The notes under the pieces were generated by a model. The model was not told the origin of the DNA, searched no databases, and worked only from the letters and a program-made list of their open reading frames with translations. From positions 3,069,001 to 3,133,000 of the forward strand of contig NZ_JAUCBZ010000015.1 of NCBI RefSeq assembly GCF_034676545.1: a stretch of 64,000 nt of DNA, read 5' to 3'. The position numbers were made by a program, and so were the translations under genes. This DNA is from Pararhodobacter sp. Its GTDB lineage: Bacteria; Pseudomonadota; Alphaproteobacteria; Rhodobacterales; Rhodobacteraceae. This document shows, one piece after another, positions 34,860-42,734 of the stretch (position 1 is its first letter; each line of letters starts with the position of its first letter).

Positions 34860-35681
34860 ATGACCACGCCAACCCGGCCAACACAAGAACCCGCGCGCCC
34901 GGCCCGCCGCGTCTCGCCGCGCCCGTTGGCCGCGGCAACCGCCGCCGTTCTCGGGCTTGCGGTGCCCTTGGTGCCCGCGATGGTGCTGGCACCCGCGGCT
35001 TTTGCCTCGGAAACCGGCGAAGGTGGTGAGGCCGGTGAGGCCGGCGTTGTGCGCCAAAGCGGCACCGCCGGGTTCCTCGCCGATCTTGGCCTGTTCGAAG
35101 CGGCCCACCGGATCGTTGGCACGCTCTATCAACGCGGCGAGTATGCCGAGGCGCTCGAACAACTCCAGGATTCGCACCACGCGTTCTATGACGACATCGA
35201 GCCCGCGCTGACCGCCCTTGGCGCGCCCGGCTTTGCCGCCGAAGCCGAAGCCTTCGCCCAGGCCATCGCCGATGAGGTCACCACAGAAATCGCCGCCGCA
35301 CGCCTCAGCGCCCTGCTGGCCGCCATTGATGCCGCCCGCGACGCCTCTCAGGCCACGCTGGGCGACCGGCTGTTGTCGATGAAATCGCTCCTCGACGTGG
35401 CCGCCGCGGATTATGCGGGCGGCGTCGAGAATGGCGTGGTCACCCTGGATCACGAATACCGTGACGCCTGGGGCTTTGTCGAAACCGTGCGCGCCCGCGC
35501 GCAACATTTGGCACAGAGCGCAGACCCGGCCACCGCGCAGGCCGGCACCGAAGTGCTGGACCAACTCGCCCCGCTCGCGCCGCTGTTCCCCGATCTGACC
35601 GCCACCCAGACCAGTGGCGACCCCGACCTGATCGCCGTCGCCGCCGCCTGGGTCGAAATCATTGCCTTGCGTCACCGCTGA
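34860..35681 (+). CDS. Exported hypothetical protein coupled to a PiuC-type hydroxylase
   Basis: The family is not recognised. A cleavable signal is likely at residues about 20-50 (LAAATAAVLGLAVPLVPAMVLAPAAFAS), and the 220-residue mature part is acidic and mostly helical, rich in Ala and Glu. The ATG at 34860 has AGGAG seven bases upstream. The stop overlaps the start of the PKHD hydroxylase (TGATG), so the two are cotranslated. Upstream is TTGACA at 34799-34804 and an AATAT/ATATT inverted pair at 34817-34835, possibly promoter and operator (weak). Because PiuC enzymes go with iron uptake, a periplasmic iron role is possible but is inference. Confidence 0.78.
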   Translation: MTTPTRPTQEPARPARRVSPRPLAAATAAVLGLAVPLVPAMVLAPAAFASETGEGGEAGEAGVVRQSGTAGFLADLGLFEAAHRIVGTLYQRGEYAEALEQLQDSHHAFYDDIEPALTALGAPGFAAEAEAFAQAIADEVTTEIAAARLSALLAAIDAARDASQATLGDRLLSMKSLLDVAAADYAGGVENGVVTLDHEYRDAWGFVETVRARAQHLAQSADPATAQAGTEVLDQLAPLAPLFPDLTATQTSGDPDLIAVAAAWVEIIALRHR

Positions 35682-36325
35682 TGCCCGTCACGCTTGACCC
35701 CTTGCTCACGAAATCCGAGACCACGGTGCTCCACGCCGCGGCCTCGGCGCTGGATTTTGAGGATGGCGCAAGAACCGCGGGCGCCGTGGCGCGCGCCGTC
35801 AAAGTCAACCAGCAGGCAACCCCCGGACCCGCCACGCAAGCGGTGCTGGACAAGGTGCAAACCGCGCTGCTGGCAAATCCGGTGTTTCAGGCCATCGCCT
35901 ACCCGCGCCATTTCGCCGCCTTGATGGTGACGCGCACCGAAGGCGGCGGCCACTACGGGCCGCATGTCGACAACGCGCTGATCGCCGGGGTCCGCGCCGA
36001 CCTCAGTGTCACGCTGTTCCTGTCAGACCCGGCGCGCTATGACGGCGGCGCGCTGGTGATCTCGGACCGGATCGAGGATCGCGCCTTCAAGCTGCCACAA
36101 GGGGCGGCCGTGGTCTATCCGTCGAACACGCTGCATCACGTTGAACCGGTCACTAAGGGCTCTCGATTGGTCGTGGTCGGTTGGGTGCAAAGCTGGGTCC
36201 AGGACCCGGCGCAGCGTGAGATCCTGTTCGATCTGTGGCAGGCGATCCAATCCACGCAAGACCCGGACCAGGCGCGGCTCTTGTCGAAATCCCGCTCCAA
36301 CCTGATCCGCATGTGGGCGCATTGA
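35681..36325 (+). CDS. PKHD-type Fe(II)/2-oxoglutarate hydroxylase (PiuC/YbiX family)
   Basis: The 214-residue enzyme has the double-stranded beta-helix iron triad: His-x-Asp in GGHYGPHVDNAL and the distal His in NTLHHVEPVTKGSRLVVVGW, where Arg binds 2-oxoglutarate. GGALVISDRIEDRAFKLPQGAAVVYP is typical of the family. Relatives lie beside TonB siderophore receptors and are induced by iron starvation, but no receptor gene is in this window. It overlaps the exported protein gene upstream and ends 20 bases before a group of three palindromic repeats. Confidence 0.92.
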   Translation: MPVTLDPLLTKSETTVLHAAASALDFEDGARTAGAVARAVKVNQQATPGPATQAVLDKVQTALLANPVFQAIAYPRHFAALMVTRTEGGGHYGPHVDNALIAGVRADLSVTLFLSDPARYDGGALVISDRIEDRAFKLPQGAAVVYPSNTLHHVEPVTKGSRLVVVGWVQSWVQDPAQREILFDLWQAIQSTQDPDQARLLSKSRSNLIRMWAH

Positions 36326-36344
36326 CCCCACGCGGCGACGCCCC

Positions 36345-36451
36345 GTAGGGTGCGTGCTTGCACGCACCGTCCCTCAAGGCCCCGTAGGGTGCGTGCTTGC
36401 ACGCACCCTCCCTCAGGGGCCCGTAAGGTGCGTGCAAGCACACACCCTACC
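36345..36451. repeat. Group of three palindromic repeats
   Basis: Units at 36345-36368, 36384-36407 and 36427-36451. The first two are GTAG plus arms GGTGCGTGC/GCACGCACC around TT; the third is inverted, with AA in the centre and one changed arm. Short spacers (TCCCTCA-containing) separate them. The group lies between the convergent hydroxylase and phoH genes. Confidence 0.85.
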
Positions 36452-36462
36452 ACGCCAGACCC

Positions 36463-37470
36463 TTAGCGCGTTACCTTGGCCTCATAGGTATCATAGGCCG
36501 CGACGATCTTGGCCACCAACGGGTGCCGGACCACATCCGCCGCCGTGAAATAATTGAACCCGATCCCCGGAATACCCTTCAGGATCTGCTCGGCGGCGGC
36601 CAAACCACTGGTATGCCCGCGCGGCAGATCGACCTGGGTCCGGTCGCCGGTGATCGCCATGCGCGACCCCTCGCCCAGCCGCGTCAGGAACATTTTCATC
36701 TGCATCTCGGTGGCGTTCTGCGCCTCATCCAGCACCACAAACGCGCTCGACAAGGTGCGCCCGCGCATGAAGGCCAGCGGCGCGATCTCGATGCGCTTGT
36801 CCTCCATCAGCTTGGCCAACATTTTCGACGGGAAAAAGTCGTTCAGCGCGTCATAAAGCGGCTGCATGTAGGGATCGACCTTGTCCTTCATGTCGCCCGG
36901 CAGATAGCCCAGCTTTTCCCCCGCCTCCACCGCCGGCCGCGACAGGATGATCTTGTCGACATGCCCCTCGATGAAAAAATTCACCGCCGCCGCCACCGCA
37001 ATATAGGTCTTGCCGGTCCCCGCCGGACCAATGCCGAAATTCAGCGTCTGCTCGAACAAGGCCCGCGCGTAATCCTGCTGCGCCTTGGTACGCGGCGCCA
37101 CGGTTTTCTTGCGGGTCTTGATCTCGACCTGTCCACTGCGGAACATTTCCAGCTGATGCTCCGGCTTCTCGCCCGCCGACAGGTTCACCGCCCCGGAAAC
37201 GTCGCCCTGCTCGACCTCTTTTCCACCCGACAGCCGCGCATAGAGCGCCTTCAGCGCCTCGGCGGCGCGCTCACGCATCGCAAGCTCGCCCATGATGTGC
37301 AATTGATTGCCCCGACGCACGATCTGTACGTCCAACTCTTGTTCCAGCTTCACAAGATTGCGGTCATACTCACCGCATAAATCAATCAAGAGACGATTGT
37401 CCGCAAATTCCAGCATCGTTTGCTGCGGATCTCCGGACGCCGCCGGAGGAGTCAGCGCGCTGATTCCCAA
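36463..37470 (-). CDS. phoH: PhoH-like ATPase
   Basis: PhoH-like proteins are cytoplasmic NTPases with RNA-related roles, usually next to ybeY. The Walker A motif GIGPAGTGKTYIA and Walker B FVVLDEAQNAT are clear, followed by MAITGDRTQVDLPRG. The length is 335 residues. The start is a TTG at 37470, five bases after GAGGTGA; the next ATG, 18 codons on, would trim only the first residues. Here ybeY is 1.7 kb away because of intervening plus-strand genes. Confidence 0.94.
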   Translation of the reverse strand: MGISALTPPAASGDPQQTMLEFADNRLLIDLCGEYDRNLVKLEQELDVQIVRRGNQLHIMGELAMRERAAEALKALYARLSGGKEVEQGDVSGAVNLSAGEKPEHQLEMFRSGQVEIKTRKKTVAPRTKAQQDYARALFEQTLNFGIGPAGTGKTYIAVAAAVNFFIEGHVDKIILSRPAVEAGEKLGYLPGDMKDKVDPYMQPLYDALNDFFPSKMLAKLMEDKRIEIAPLAFMRGRTLSSAFVVLDEAQNATEMQMKMFLTRLGEGSRMAITGDRTQVDLPRGHTSGLAAAEQILKGIPGIGFNYFTAADVVRHPLVAKIVAAYDTYEAKVTR

Positions 37471-37602
37471 GTGTCACCTCGTGTTGGTTGGTGGGGTCTA
37501 AACCGTTGCCCCATGCTGCCAACTGCGCCGCCGGCACGCAAGCCCGGAAGCCATCGCCAAAGCGCACAATTGACGGTTCACGCCGCTACCAAGAGTTCGC
37601 AC

Positions 37603-37629
37603 AAAGCAGAACGGCCCCCGAAAGGGCCG
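37603..37629 (-). terminator. Possible terminator after the OmpA/lipoprotein pair
   Basis: CGGCCC (37612-37617) and GGGCCG (37624-37629) form a six-pair stem. On the minus strand the downstream bases are TTCTGCTTTG, which is only moderately T-rich. Confidence 0.5.
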
Positions 37630-37655
37630 CCCAGTCCGTACACTGCACGCGCGGA

Positions 37656-37997
37656 TCAGGTGCCGCGACGATAGCGCCCGACAGCGACGGTCGGCGGGGC
37701 AATGCCCGAGCAAACCGGGTTGCCATATTGATCGAGCCGCGCCGACATATAGCCCTCGACGCCTTCATCGATCATCCAGTGATCACACCCCTGCGGGTCC
37801 ACCCAGATGCCGGCATCGCGCATGTTCGACAGGTGGTTGGGAACCCCCAAATGGCGGTCCGAGGTGCTATCCTCGTTGTTCCACTCAACCCAGCCATCGC
37901 CGCCCCCGGCGTTGTTGTTGGCGGTCCCGGTCGAGCTGACACAGGCCGACAAGGTCAGGGCCGCAGCACCGAGCAAGATGATTTTCGCGGTATTCAT
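37656..37997 (-). CDS. Small lipoprotein sharing a Cys module with the adjacent OmpA protein
   Basis: The 113-residue protein has a lipoprotein signal (MNTAKIILLGAAALTLSAC, lipobox LSAC). The mature part contains GIWVDPQGCDHWMIDEGVEGYM, split here by position: WVDPQGCDHWMID at about residues 66-78 and a second Cys in GNPVC near residue 96. Nearly the same module is in the neighbouring OmpA-like protein. ATG at 37997 lies 20 bases after that gene's stop, so they form an operon. Function unknown; an envelope role together with its neighbour is likely. Confidence 0.82.
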   Translation of the reverse strand: MNTAKIILLGAAALTLSACVSSTGTANNNAGGGDGWVEWNNEDSTSDRHLGVPNHLSNMRDAGIWVDPQGCDHWMIDEGVEGYMSARLDQYGNPVCSGIAPPTVAVGRYRRGT

Positions 37998-38017
37998 TCT
38001 GACTTTCCCCCCGGAAC

Positions 38018-38602
38018 TCACTGCACGCACAGCACTTCAACACGACGATTGCGCGCCATGCCCGCTGCCGTGCTGTTCGACGCCACTGGATTCATCGGGC
38101 CAAAGCCCCGCACCGTTGCAACCCGACCGCCGCCGGCGGCAATCGCAACGTTCGCCACGACACGCGCCCGATTCTCGGACAGGTTCATGTTGTACTCGAA
38201 TCCCCCACGCGGGTCGGTGTGACCATAGATCACATAGGCCGTCGCGTTGTTGCCGCGGAAGAACGACATCAACCGCGCCTCTGCACCCGGACGCAAGGCA
38301 TGGCTCCCGGTTGCGAAAAGCGTGTCGGTGCTTTCCGTCAGGCACACGTTGGTCCGATGACACACCGGACGTCCGTCAGGCGTCCGATTGGGCGTCATAT
38401 ACCCCTCGATGCCGTTGTCGATCACCCAGTGTTCGCACCCATCCGGATCAATCCAGATTGTCGGCACATAGCGTTCCCCGACGATCGTCCGCTGGCGTTG
38501 CGCCGCAGCATCGGTCGCCGTCAGACCCGTCAGCATAAGCGCCATGGCAGTGGCACCAGCAATCAGCCGGACAGCTTTGGAAACAGACTTAACCACAGCC
38601 AT
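38018..38602 (-). CDS. OmpA-family peptidoglycan-associated protein
   Basis: The 194-residue protein has a signal peptide (about 1-34, ending AAA/Q), then the Cys module IWIDPDGCEHWVIDNG...GRPVC, then a C-terminal OmpA-like domain. The peptidoglycan-binding signature is visible as YGHTDPRGGFEYNMNLSENRA with the family Asp and Arg. A last Cys pair (MARNRRVEVLCVQ) resembles OmpA ends. ATG at 38602 has AAAGGA close upstream. The pair lies between miaB and phoH. Confidence 0.9.
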   Translation of the reverse strand: MAVVKSVSKAVRLIAGATAMALMLTGLTATDAAAQRQRTIVGERYVPTIWIDPDGCEHWVIDNGIEGYMTPNRTPDGRPVCHRTNVCLTESTDTLFATGSHALRPGAEARLMSFFRGNNATAYVIYGHTDPRGGFEYNMNLSENRARVVANVAIAAGGGRVATVRGFGPMNPVASNSTAAGMARNRRVEVLCVQ

Positions 38603-38831
38603 CTTCCTTTTAATTGTTTACCCCCTGGCAAGGCCCTCTGCCGAATCATGCACCCCGAGCAGACGCGGATGCAAAGCAAGAAGACTGCCTACCATGTCGG
38701 AAACATTAGCAAACTTGCGCGCGTATGGAAGAGTGATTCCCGGCGAACCACAAGGAATCCGGCCTGTTATCGACGATCGTGGCAATTTTCATGCGGTTGA
38801 CAGCCGCCAAAACCGCCACAACCGCCGCGAC

Positions 38832-40154
38832 TCACAACAGAACACCATTCAGTGAGTTGGTCATGCTCTCGGTGATTCTGACGCGCCGCAGCATGCCGGG
38901 TGCGAGGGCATCATCCGTCACATGAACCGCATGCAGATAGTCCGATTTGCCCACCATTTGCCCCGGCATCCGCGCGGCCTTTTCGAACAATACCGTCACA
39001 TCGCGCCCGACCATCGACTCTTGCACCATGCGCTGCTGCTGCGTGATCACGGCCTGCAACCTGTGCAGCCGCGCGTTCAAGATGACATCCGGCAGCACCG
39101 GGCGCTCCGCCGCGGGCGTCCCCGGCCGCGCCGAATATTTGAACGAAAACGCCGAGTGATAGCCGACCGCGCGCACCAGATCCAGGGTCGCCTCGAAATC
39201 CGCGTCATCCTCTCCGGGAAACCCGACGATGAAATCACCCGATACCGCCAGATCGGGCCGCACATCCCGCAACCGCTCCAACACCGCCAGATAGTGCGCA
39301 GCCGTATGCTTGCGATTCATCGCCTTCAGGATCTTGTCCGACCCCGACTGCACCGGCAGATGCAGATAGGGCATCAACTTGTCCACCTCGCCATGCGCCG
39401 CAATCAGATCGTCGGTCATGTCATTGGGGTGCGAGGTCGTATAGCGGATGCGCCACAGATCCTCGATCTCGGCCAATTCGCGCACCAGACGCGCCAGGGA
39501 CCAGTCGCGCCCATCCATCCCCTCACCGTGATACCCGTTCACATTCTGGCCCAGCAACGTGATCTCGCGCACGCCCCGCGCCACCAGATCCCGCGCCTCG
39601 CGCAAGATCCGCTCGGCCGGACGGCTGACCTCGGCACCGCGCGTGTAGGGCACGACACAAAATGCACAGAACTTGTCGCAGCCTTCCTGAACCGTCAAAA
39701 ACGCCGCAACCCCGCGCCCGGCACGCGGCCCCTTGGGCAAATGCTCGAACTTGTCCTCCGAGGGGAACTCGGTATCCACCGGCCGCTCGCCCGCGCGCAC
39801 CGCCGCCTCCATCGCCGGCAGGCGATGATACGTCTGCGGCCCGACCACCAGATCCACCACCGGCGCGCGGCGCATGATCTCCGCCCCCTCGGCCTGCGCC
39901 ACACAGCCGGCAATGCCGATCTTCAACTCGGGGTTCAGATCCTTCAGCGGCTTCAAGCGGCCCAACTCGGAATAAACCTTTTCCGCCGCCTTCTCGCGAA
40001 TATGGCAGGTGTTCAACAAGATCATATCGGCGCTTTCGGGCGTGTCCGTCGTCACATATCCCGACGCCCCCATCGCCTCGGCCATGCGCTCGCTGTCATA
40101 GACATTCATCTGGCAACCATAGGTCTTGATGAAAAGCTTGCGTGGCTCGGTCAT
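38832..40154 (-). CDS. miaB: tRNA-2-methylthio-N6-dimethylallyladenosine synthase
   Basis: MiaB is the radical-SAM methylthiotransferase acting on i6A37 of tRNAs reading U-starting codons. Three cysteines of the N-terminal cluster are in TYGCQMN, LNTCHIRE and GIAGCVAQ; the radical-SAM CxxxCxxC is EGCDKFCAFCVVP. A TRAM domain ends the protein. The length is 440 residues from the ATG at 40154. Confidence 0.97.
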   Translation of the reverse strand: MTEPRKLFIKTYGCQMNVYDSERMAEAMGASGYVTTDTPESADMILLNTCHIREKAAEKVYSELGRLKPLKDLNPELKIGIAGCVAQAEGAEIMRRAPVVDLVVGPQTYHRLPAMEAAVRAGERPVDTEFPSEDKFEHLPKGPRAGRGVAAFLTVQEGCDKFCAFCVVPYTRGAEVSRPAERILREARDLVARGVREITLLGQNVNGYHGEGMDGRDWSLARLVRELAEIEDLWRIRYTTSHPNDMTDDLIAAHGEVDKLMPYLHLPVQSGSDKILKAMNRKHTAAHYLAVLERLRDVRPDLAVSGDFIVGFPGEDDADFEATLDLVRAVGYHSAFSFKYSARPGTPAAERPVLPDVILNARLHRLQAVITQQQRMVQESMVGRDVTVLFEKAARMPGQMVGKSDYLHAVHVTDDALAPGMLRRVRITESMTNSLNGVLL

Positions 40155-40218
40155 GGCACTATCCTGTCTGGGCTGACCGGGGAAATAGCGCAAACACGCC
40201 CGCCCTTCAACGCCAGCC

Positions 40219-40281
40219 GTCTTTGTTCTTCAAATATCCTGGGGATGAATGGCCGCAGGCCAGAAGGGGCAAAGCCCCTTG
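40219..40281. repeat. Dispersed intergenic element, copy 2 (full type)
   Basis: CTTTGTTCTT, CAAATATCCTGGGG, TGAATGGCCGCAGGCC and the hairpin GGGGC-AAA-GCCCC, in the same order and orientation as copy 1 at 13020. It fills the gap between rlmJ and miaB. Confidence 0.8.
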
Positions 40282-40339
40282 AACCCGCACGCCCCAAAGG
40301 GCGTGCTCAAAAAACCTCACGCGACGCGTGCCCGCAAGA

Positions 40340-41119
40340 TCACCCCGATTGCGAAAATATCCGGTCCAGACGCGCGGCTTCCTCGGCCAGCCCCCAGGGC
40401 GGGTTGATCACAAAAAGCCCCGACCCCACCATCCGATGCCCCTCCCGCGCGGGCGGGAACCGCACTTCGTGGCGCAGGGCGTCGGGATGCGCCTGTCCCA
40501 AAGCGCCCAGCATCGGGAAATGACGCCCATCGCTCAGGATCGGATACCACAGCGCGATGATCCCCACATTCCATTTGCGGGCGATCTGCGACACGAAATG
40601 CGCCATCTCCGCGTAATCCGAGGCGATCTCGTAGCTGGGATCAATCAGCAGCATCCCGCGGCGCGGCGTGGGTGGGGTCAGCTCATGGGTCTTGGCGAAC
40701 CCGTCCACCTTATGCACCCGCGCCGAAAAGGGCAGCATCGCCTCGGCCAGGGCCGCGAATTCGCCGGGGTGTTTTTCCGCCAGATGGATCGTATCCTGAT
40801 CGCGCAGCAAAGCCGTCGCGATCATCGGAGACCCGGGATAGGCCCGCGCCCCATGCGTGGCCCGCGTTTTCGAGAGCGCCCGCCGATAGGGGTGATCCGC
40901 CGCAAACGCCGCCTCAAGGCGGTCGATCCCCTGCGCCGCCTCACCGGTTTTCTCGGCCTCCGGCGCGCTGAGATCATAAAGCCCGCGGCCCGCGTGGCTC
41001 TCGATATAGGTCAGCGGTTTGTCTTTTTGTGTCAGATACTCCAGCATCCACGCCAGCAACGCATGTTTATGCACGTCCGCGGCGTTCCCGGCATGGTAGA
41101 GATGTTGATAGGACAGCAT
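40340..41119 (-). CDS. rlmJ: 23S rRNA (adenine2030-N6)-methyltransferase RlmJ
   Basis: RlmJ methylates A2030 of 23S rRNA with SAM. The 259-residue protein begins with the diagnostic YQHLYHAGNAADVHKHALL, has YIESHAGRGLYDL for SAM binding, and LLIDPSYEIASDY in place of the usual DPPY catalytic motif. ATG at 41119. It lies just after irr on the same strand with a 13-base gap. Confidence 0.93.
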   Translation of the reverse strand: MLSYQHLYHAGNAADVHKHALLAWMLEYLTQKDKPLTYIESHAGRGLYDLSAPEAEKTGEAAQGIDRLEAAFAADHPYRRALSKTRATHGARAYPGSPMIATALLRDQDTIHLAEKHPGEFAALAEAMLPFSARVHKVDGFAKTHELTPPTPRRGMLLIDPSYEIASDYAEMAHFVSQIARKWNVGIIALWYPILSDGRHFPMLGALGQAHPDALRHEVRFPPAREGHRMVGSGLFVINPPWGLAEEAARLDRIFSQSG

Positions 41120-41132
41120 GTTCAGAAAGGCG

Positions 41133-41573
41133 TCAGGAAGCGCGACGCAGGCGGATCACCACGTCAACCCGCGCCACTTCGCAGCCGTCGGGCGTGGCGG
41201 GCAAGCGGCGGAATTCCAGCTCCTCCGAGGGCGCGTCGCTCAGGGTCTGGGTCTCCTCCCAAAAGAAATGCGGGTGATCATCGGTCCGTGTGTCGAAATA
41301 GCTGCGCGAAGCGTCTACCGTGATTTCATTCAACAAATCCGCATCCCGAAACGCCCGCAGGGTATTGTAAACCGTCGCCAGCGATACTTTTTCGCCACAC
41401 TCCAGCGCCGCCGCATACAACCCCTCGGCGGTGACATGGCGATTCTGGCCGTCCCCCATGACCAAGGCCGCCAGCGTCAACCGCTGGCGCGTCGGACGCA
41501 AGCCGGCCTGCGACAACCATTGCGTCGCGCAACTCTGGGACTGTTCGGTTTGAGGAGCGAAATCAACAATCAT
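41133..41573 (-). CDS. irr: Iron response regulator Irr (Fur family)
   Basis: Irr is a haem-responsive Fur-family regulator that represses or activates iron genes when haem is scarce. The 146-residue protein has the winged-helix part LRPTRQRLTLAAL...VSLATVYNTLRAF and the HxH-containing segment RTDDHPHFFWEE. It lacks the C-terminal Cys-rich zinc sites of Fur. It is divergent from fabA over 146 bases. An apparent target, the box upstream of mbfA, lies at 46688-46704. Confidence 0.92.
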   Translation of the reverse strand: MIVDFAPQTEQSQSCATQWLSQAGLRPTRQRLTLAALVMGDGQNRHVTAEGLYAAALECGEKVSLATVYNTLRAFRDADLLNEITVDASRSYFDTRTDDHPHFFWEETQTLSDAPSEELEFRRLPATPDGCEVARVDVVIRLRRAS

Positions 41574-41719
41574 GCCACATCTTATGCGCAGAGCATGCGG
41601 GTTTCAATGCTCCTCGCGTGGCCAGCCAGACCGCCCCGAGGCAAGCCGCGACTTGTCAGGCTCAAACCATGAATGATAGACGGGAACAAAGGCTTAGACC
41701 CGGGAAAGGACATCGACAC

Positions 41720-42229
41720 ATGGCGCAATATCCAACGCAGTTTGACAAAGAGGGCCTTTTGGCCTGTGCCCGAGGCGAACTTTTTGGCCCCGGCAATGCC
41801 CAACTGCCCGCGCCGCCGATGCTGATGATGGACCGCATCACCGATGTTTCCGCCGATGGCGGCTTGCACGGCAAGGGCCATATCACCGCCGAGTTCGACA
41901 TCACGCCCGATCTGTGGTTCTTCGACTGCCATTTTCCCGGCAACCCGATCATGCCCGGCTGCCTCGGCCTCGACGGCTTGTGGCAATTGACCGGCTTCAA
42001 CCTGGGCTGGCGCGGCTGGCAGGGGCGTGGCTATGCGTTGGGCGTCGGCGAGGTGAAGCTGACCGGCATGGTACGCCCGGACCGCAAGCTGTTGACCTAC
42101 AAGGTTGATTTCACCAAAGCGATCCAAACTCGCCGCCTGACGATGGGGGTTGCCGACGGGATCGTCGAGGCCGATGGCGAGGTGATCTATGTTGTCAAAG
42201 ACATGAAGGTCGCGCTGTCCGAGGGCTGA
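41720..42229 (+). CDS. fabA: 3-hydroxydecanoyl-ACP dehydratase/isomerase
   Basis: FabA dehydrates beta-hydroxyacyl-ACP and isomerises the C10 intermediate, starting unsaturated fatty acid synthesis. The 169-residue protein has the active-site His in WFFDCHFPGNPIMPGCLGLDGLWQ, with the Asp in the same stretch. ATG at 41720 gives MAQYPTQFDKEGLL with AAAGGA upstream. fabB follows, but after 505 non-coding bases. Confidence 0.97.
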   Translation: MAQYPTQFDKEGLLACARGELFGPGNAQLPAPPMLMMDRITDVSADGGLHGKGHITAEFDITPDLWFFDCHFPGNPIMPGCLGLDGLWQLTGFNLGWRGWQGRGYALGVGEVKLTGMVRPDRKLLTYKVDFTKAIQTRRLTMGVADGIVEADGEVIYVVKDMKVALSEG

Positions 42230-42734
42230 GCCCTCGACCGCTCAAGGGGGGTGGGTTTCGCACCTCAGGACCGCGCTGGCGCGCGGCCTTCGGGCGACCC
42301 GGGGGCGCTGCGTGCCGCAGCGCCCAAGTCAGGGGGCTGTCTGCCCCCTCTGGCGCGCAGGCGCGCCATTCACCCCCGAGGATATTTCGCGGAACAAAGA
42401 CGATGCGCGGGCGGCACAACCAGGATCATGGAGCGCGCAGGGCGTCCATCATCGCGTTCCGCTTGTTTTCGACACCTGCAAGATCGCGCAATCGCCCGAG
42501 CACCCGAGATGACGCGTGGTATTTTGAATGCACTCATTGCAGCGACGGGTGTGACTTGCGCGCCGCGCGCCCTGTTGCCGGCCGACACGGGTCCAAGTTC
42601 GACCGATAATTCGGCCCATGCCTCTGTTTCGCGCAAGATTGCGGCAACTTGGCATGGTTACCGCCAAAAATATCCGGTAGCTTTTTGGGGAATGGGTCAG
42701 TAAAAACCCCTCGCCAAGATAACAGGGAGTTGCC
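42230..42734. other. Long fabA-fabB gap
   Basis: These 505 bases separate two genes that are usually close together. The left half holds an inverted full copy of the dispersed element (42331-42404). The right half (42405-42720) has no frame I can support. Confidence 0.6.
42331..42404. repeat. Dispersed intergenic element, copy 3 (inverted)
   Basis: The order is the reverse of copies 1 and 2: hairpin GGGGGC-TGTCT-GCCCCC, then GCGCGCAGGCGCGCC, ATTCACCCCCGAGGATATTT and GAACAAAGACG. Confidence 0.75.

Noticed and set aside
38922..40523. Long plus-strand frame across miaB
   Set aside because: Antisense to miaB, which has all its cysteine motifs; no recognisable domains in the other frame.
42370..42636. 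88-codon minus frame in the fabA-fabB gap
   Set aside because: No recognisable motif or ribosome site, and it overlaps the dispersed repeat.
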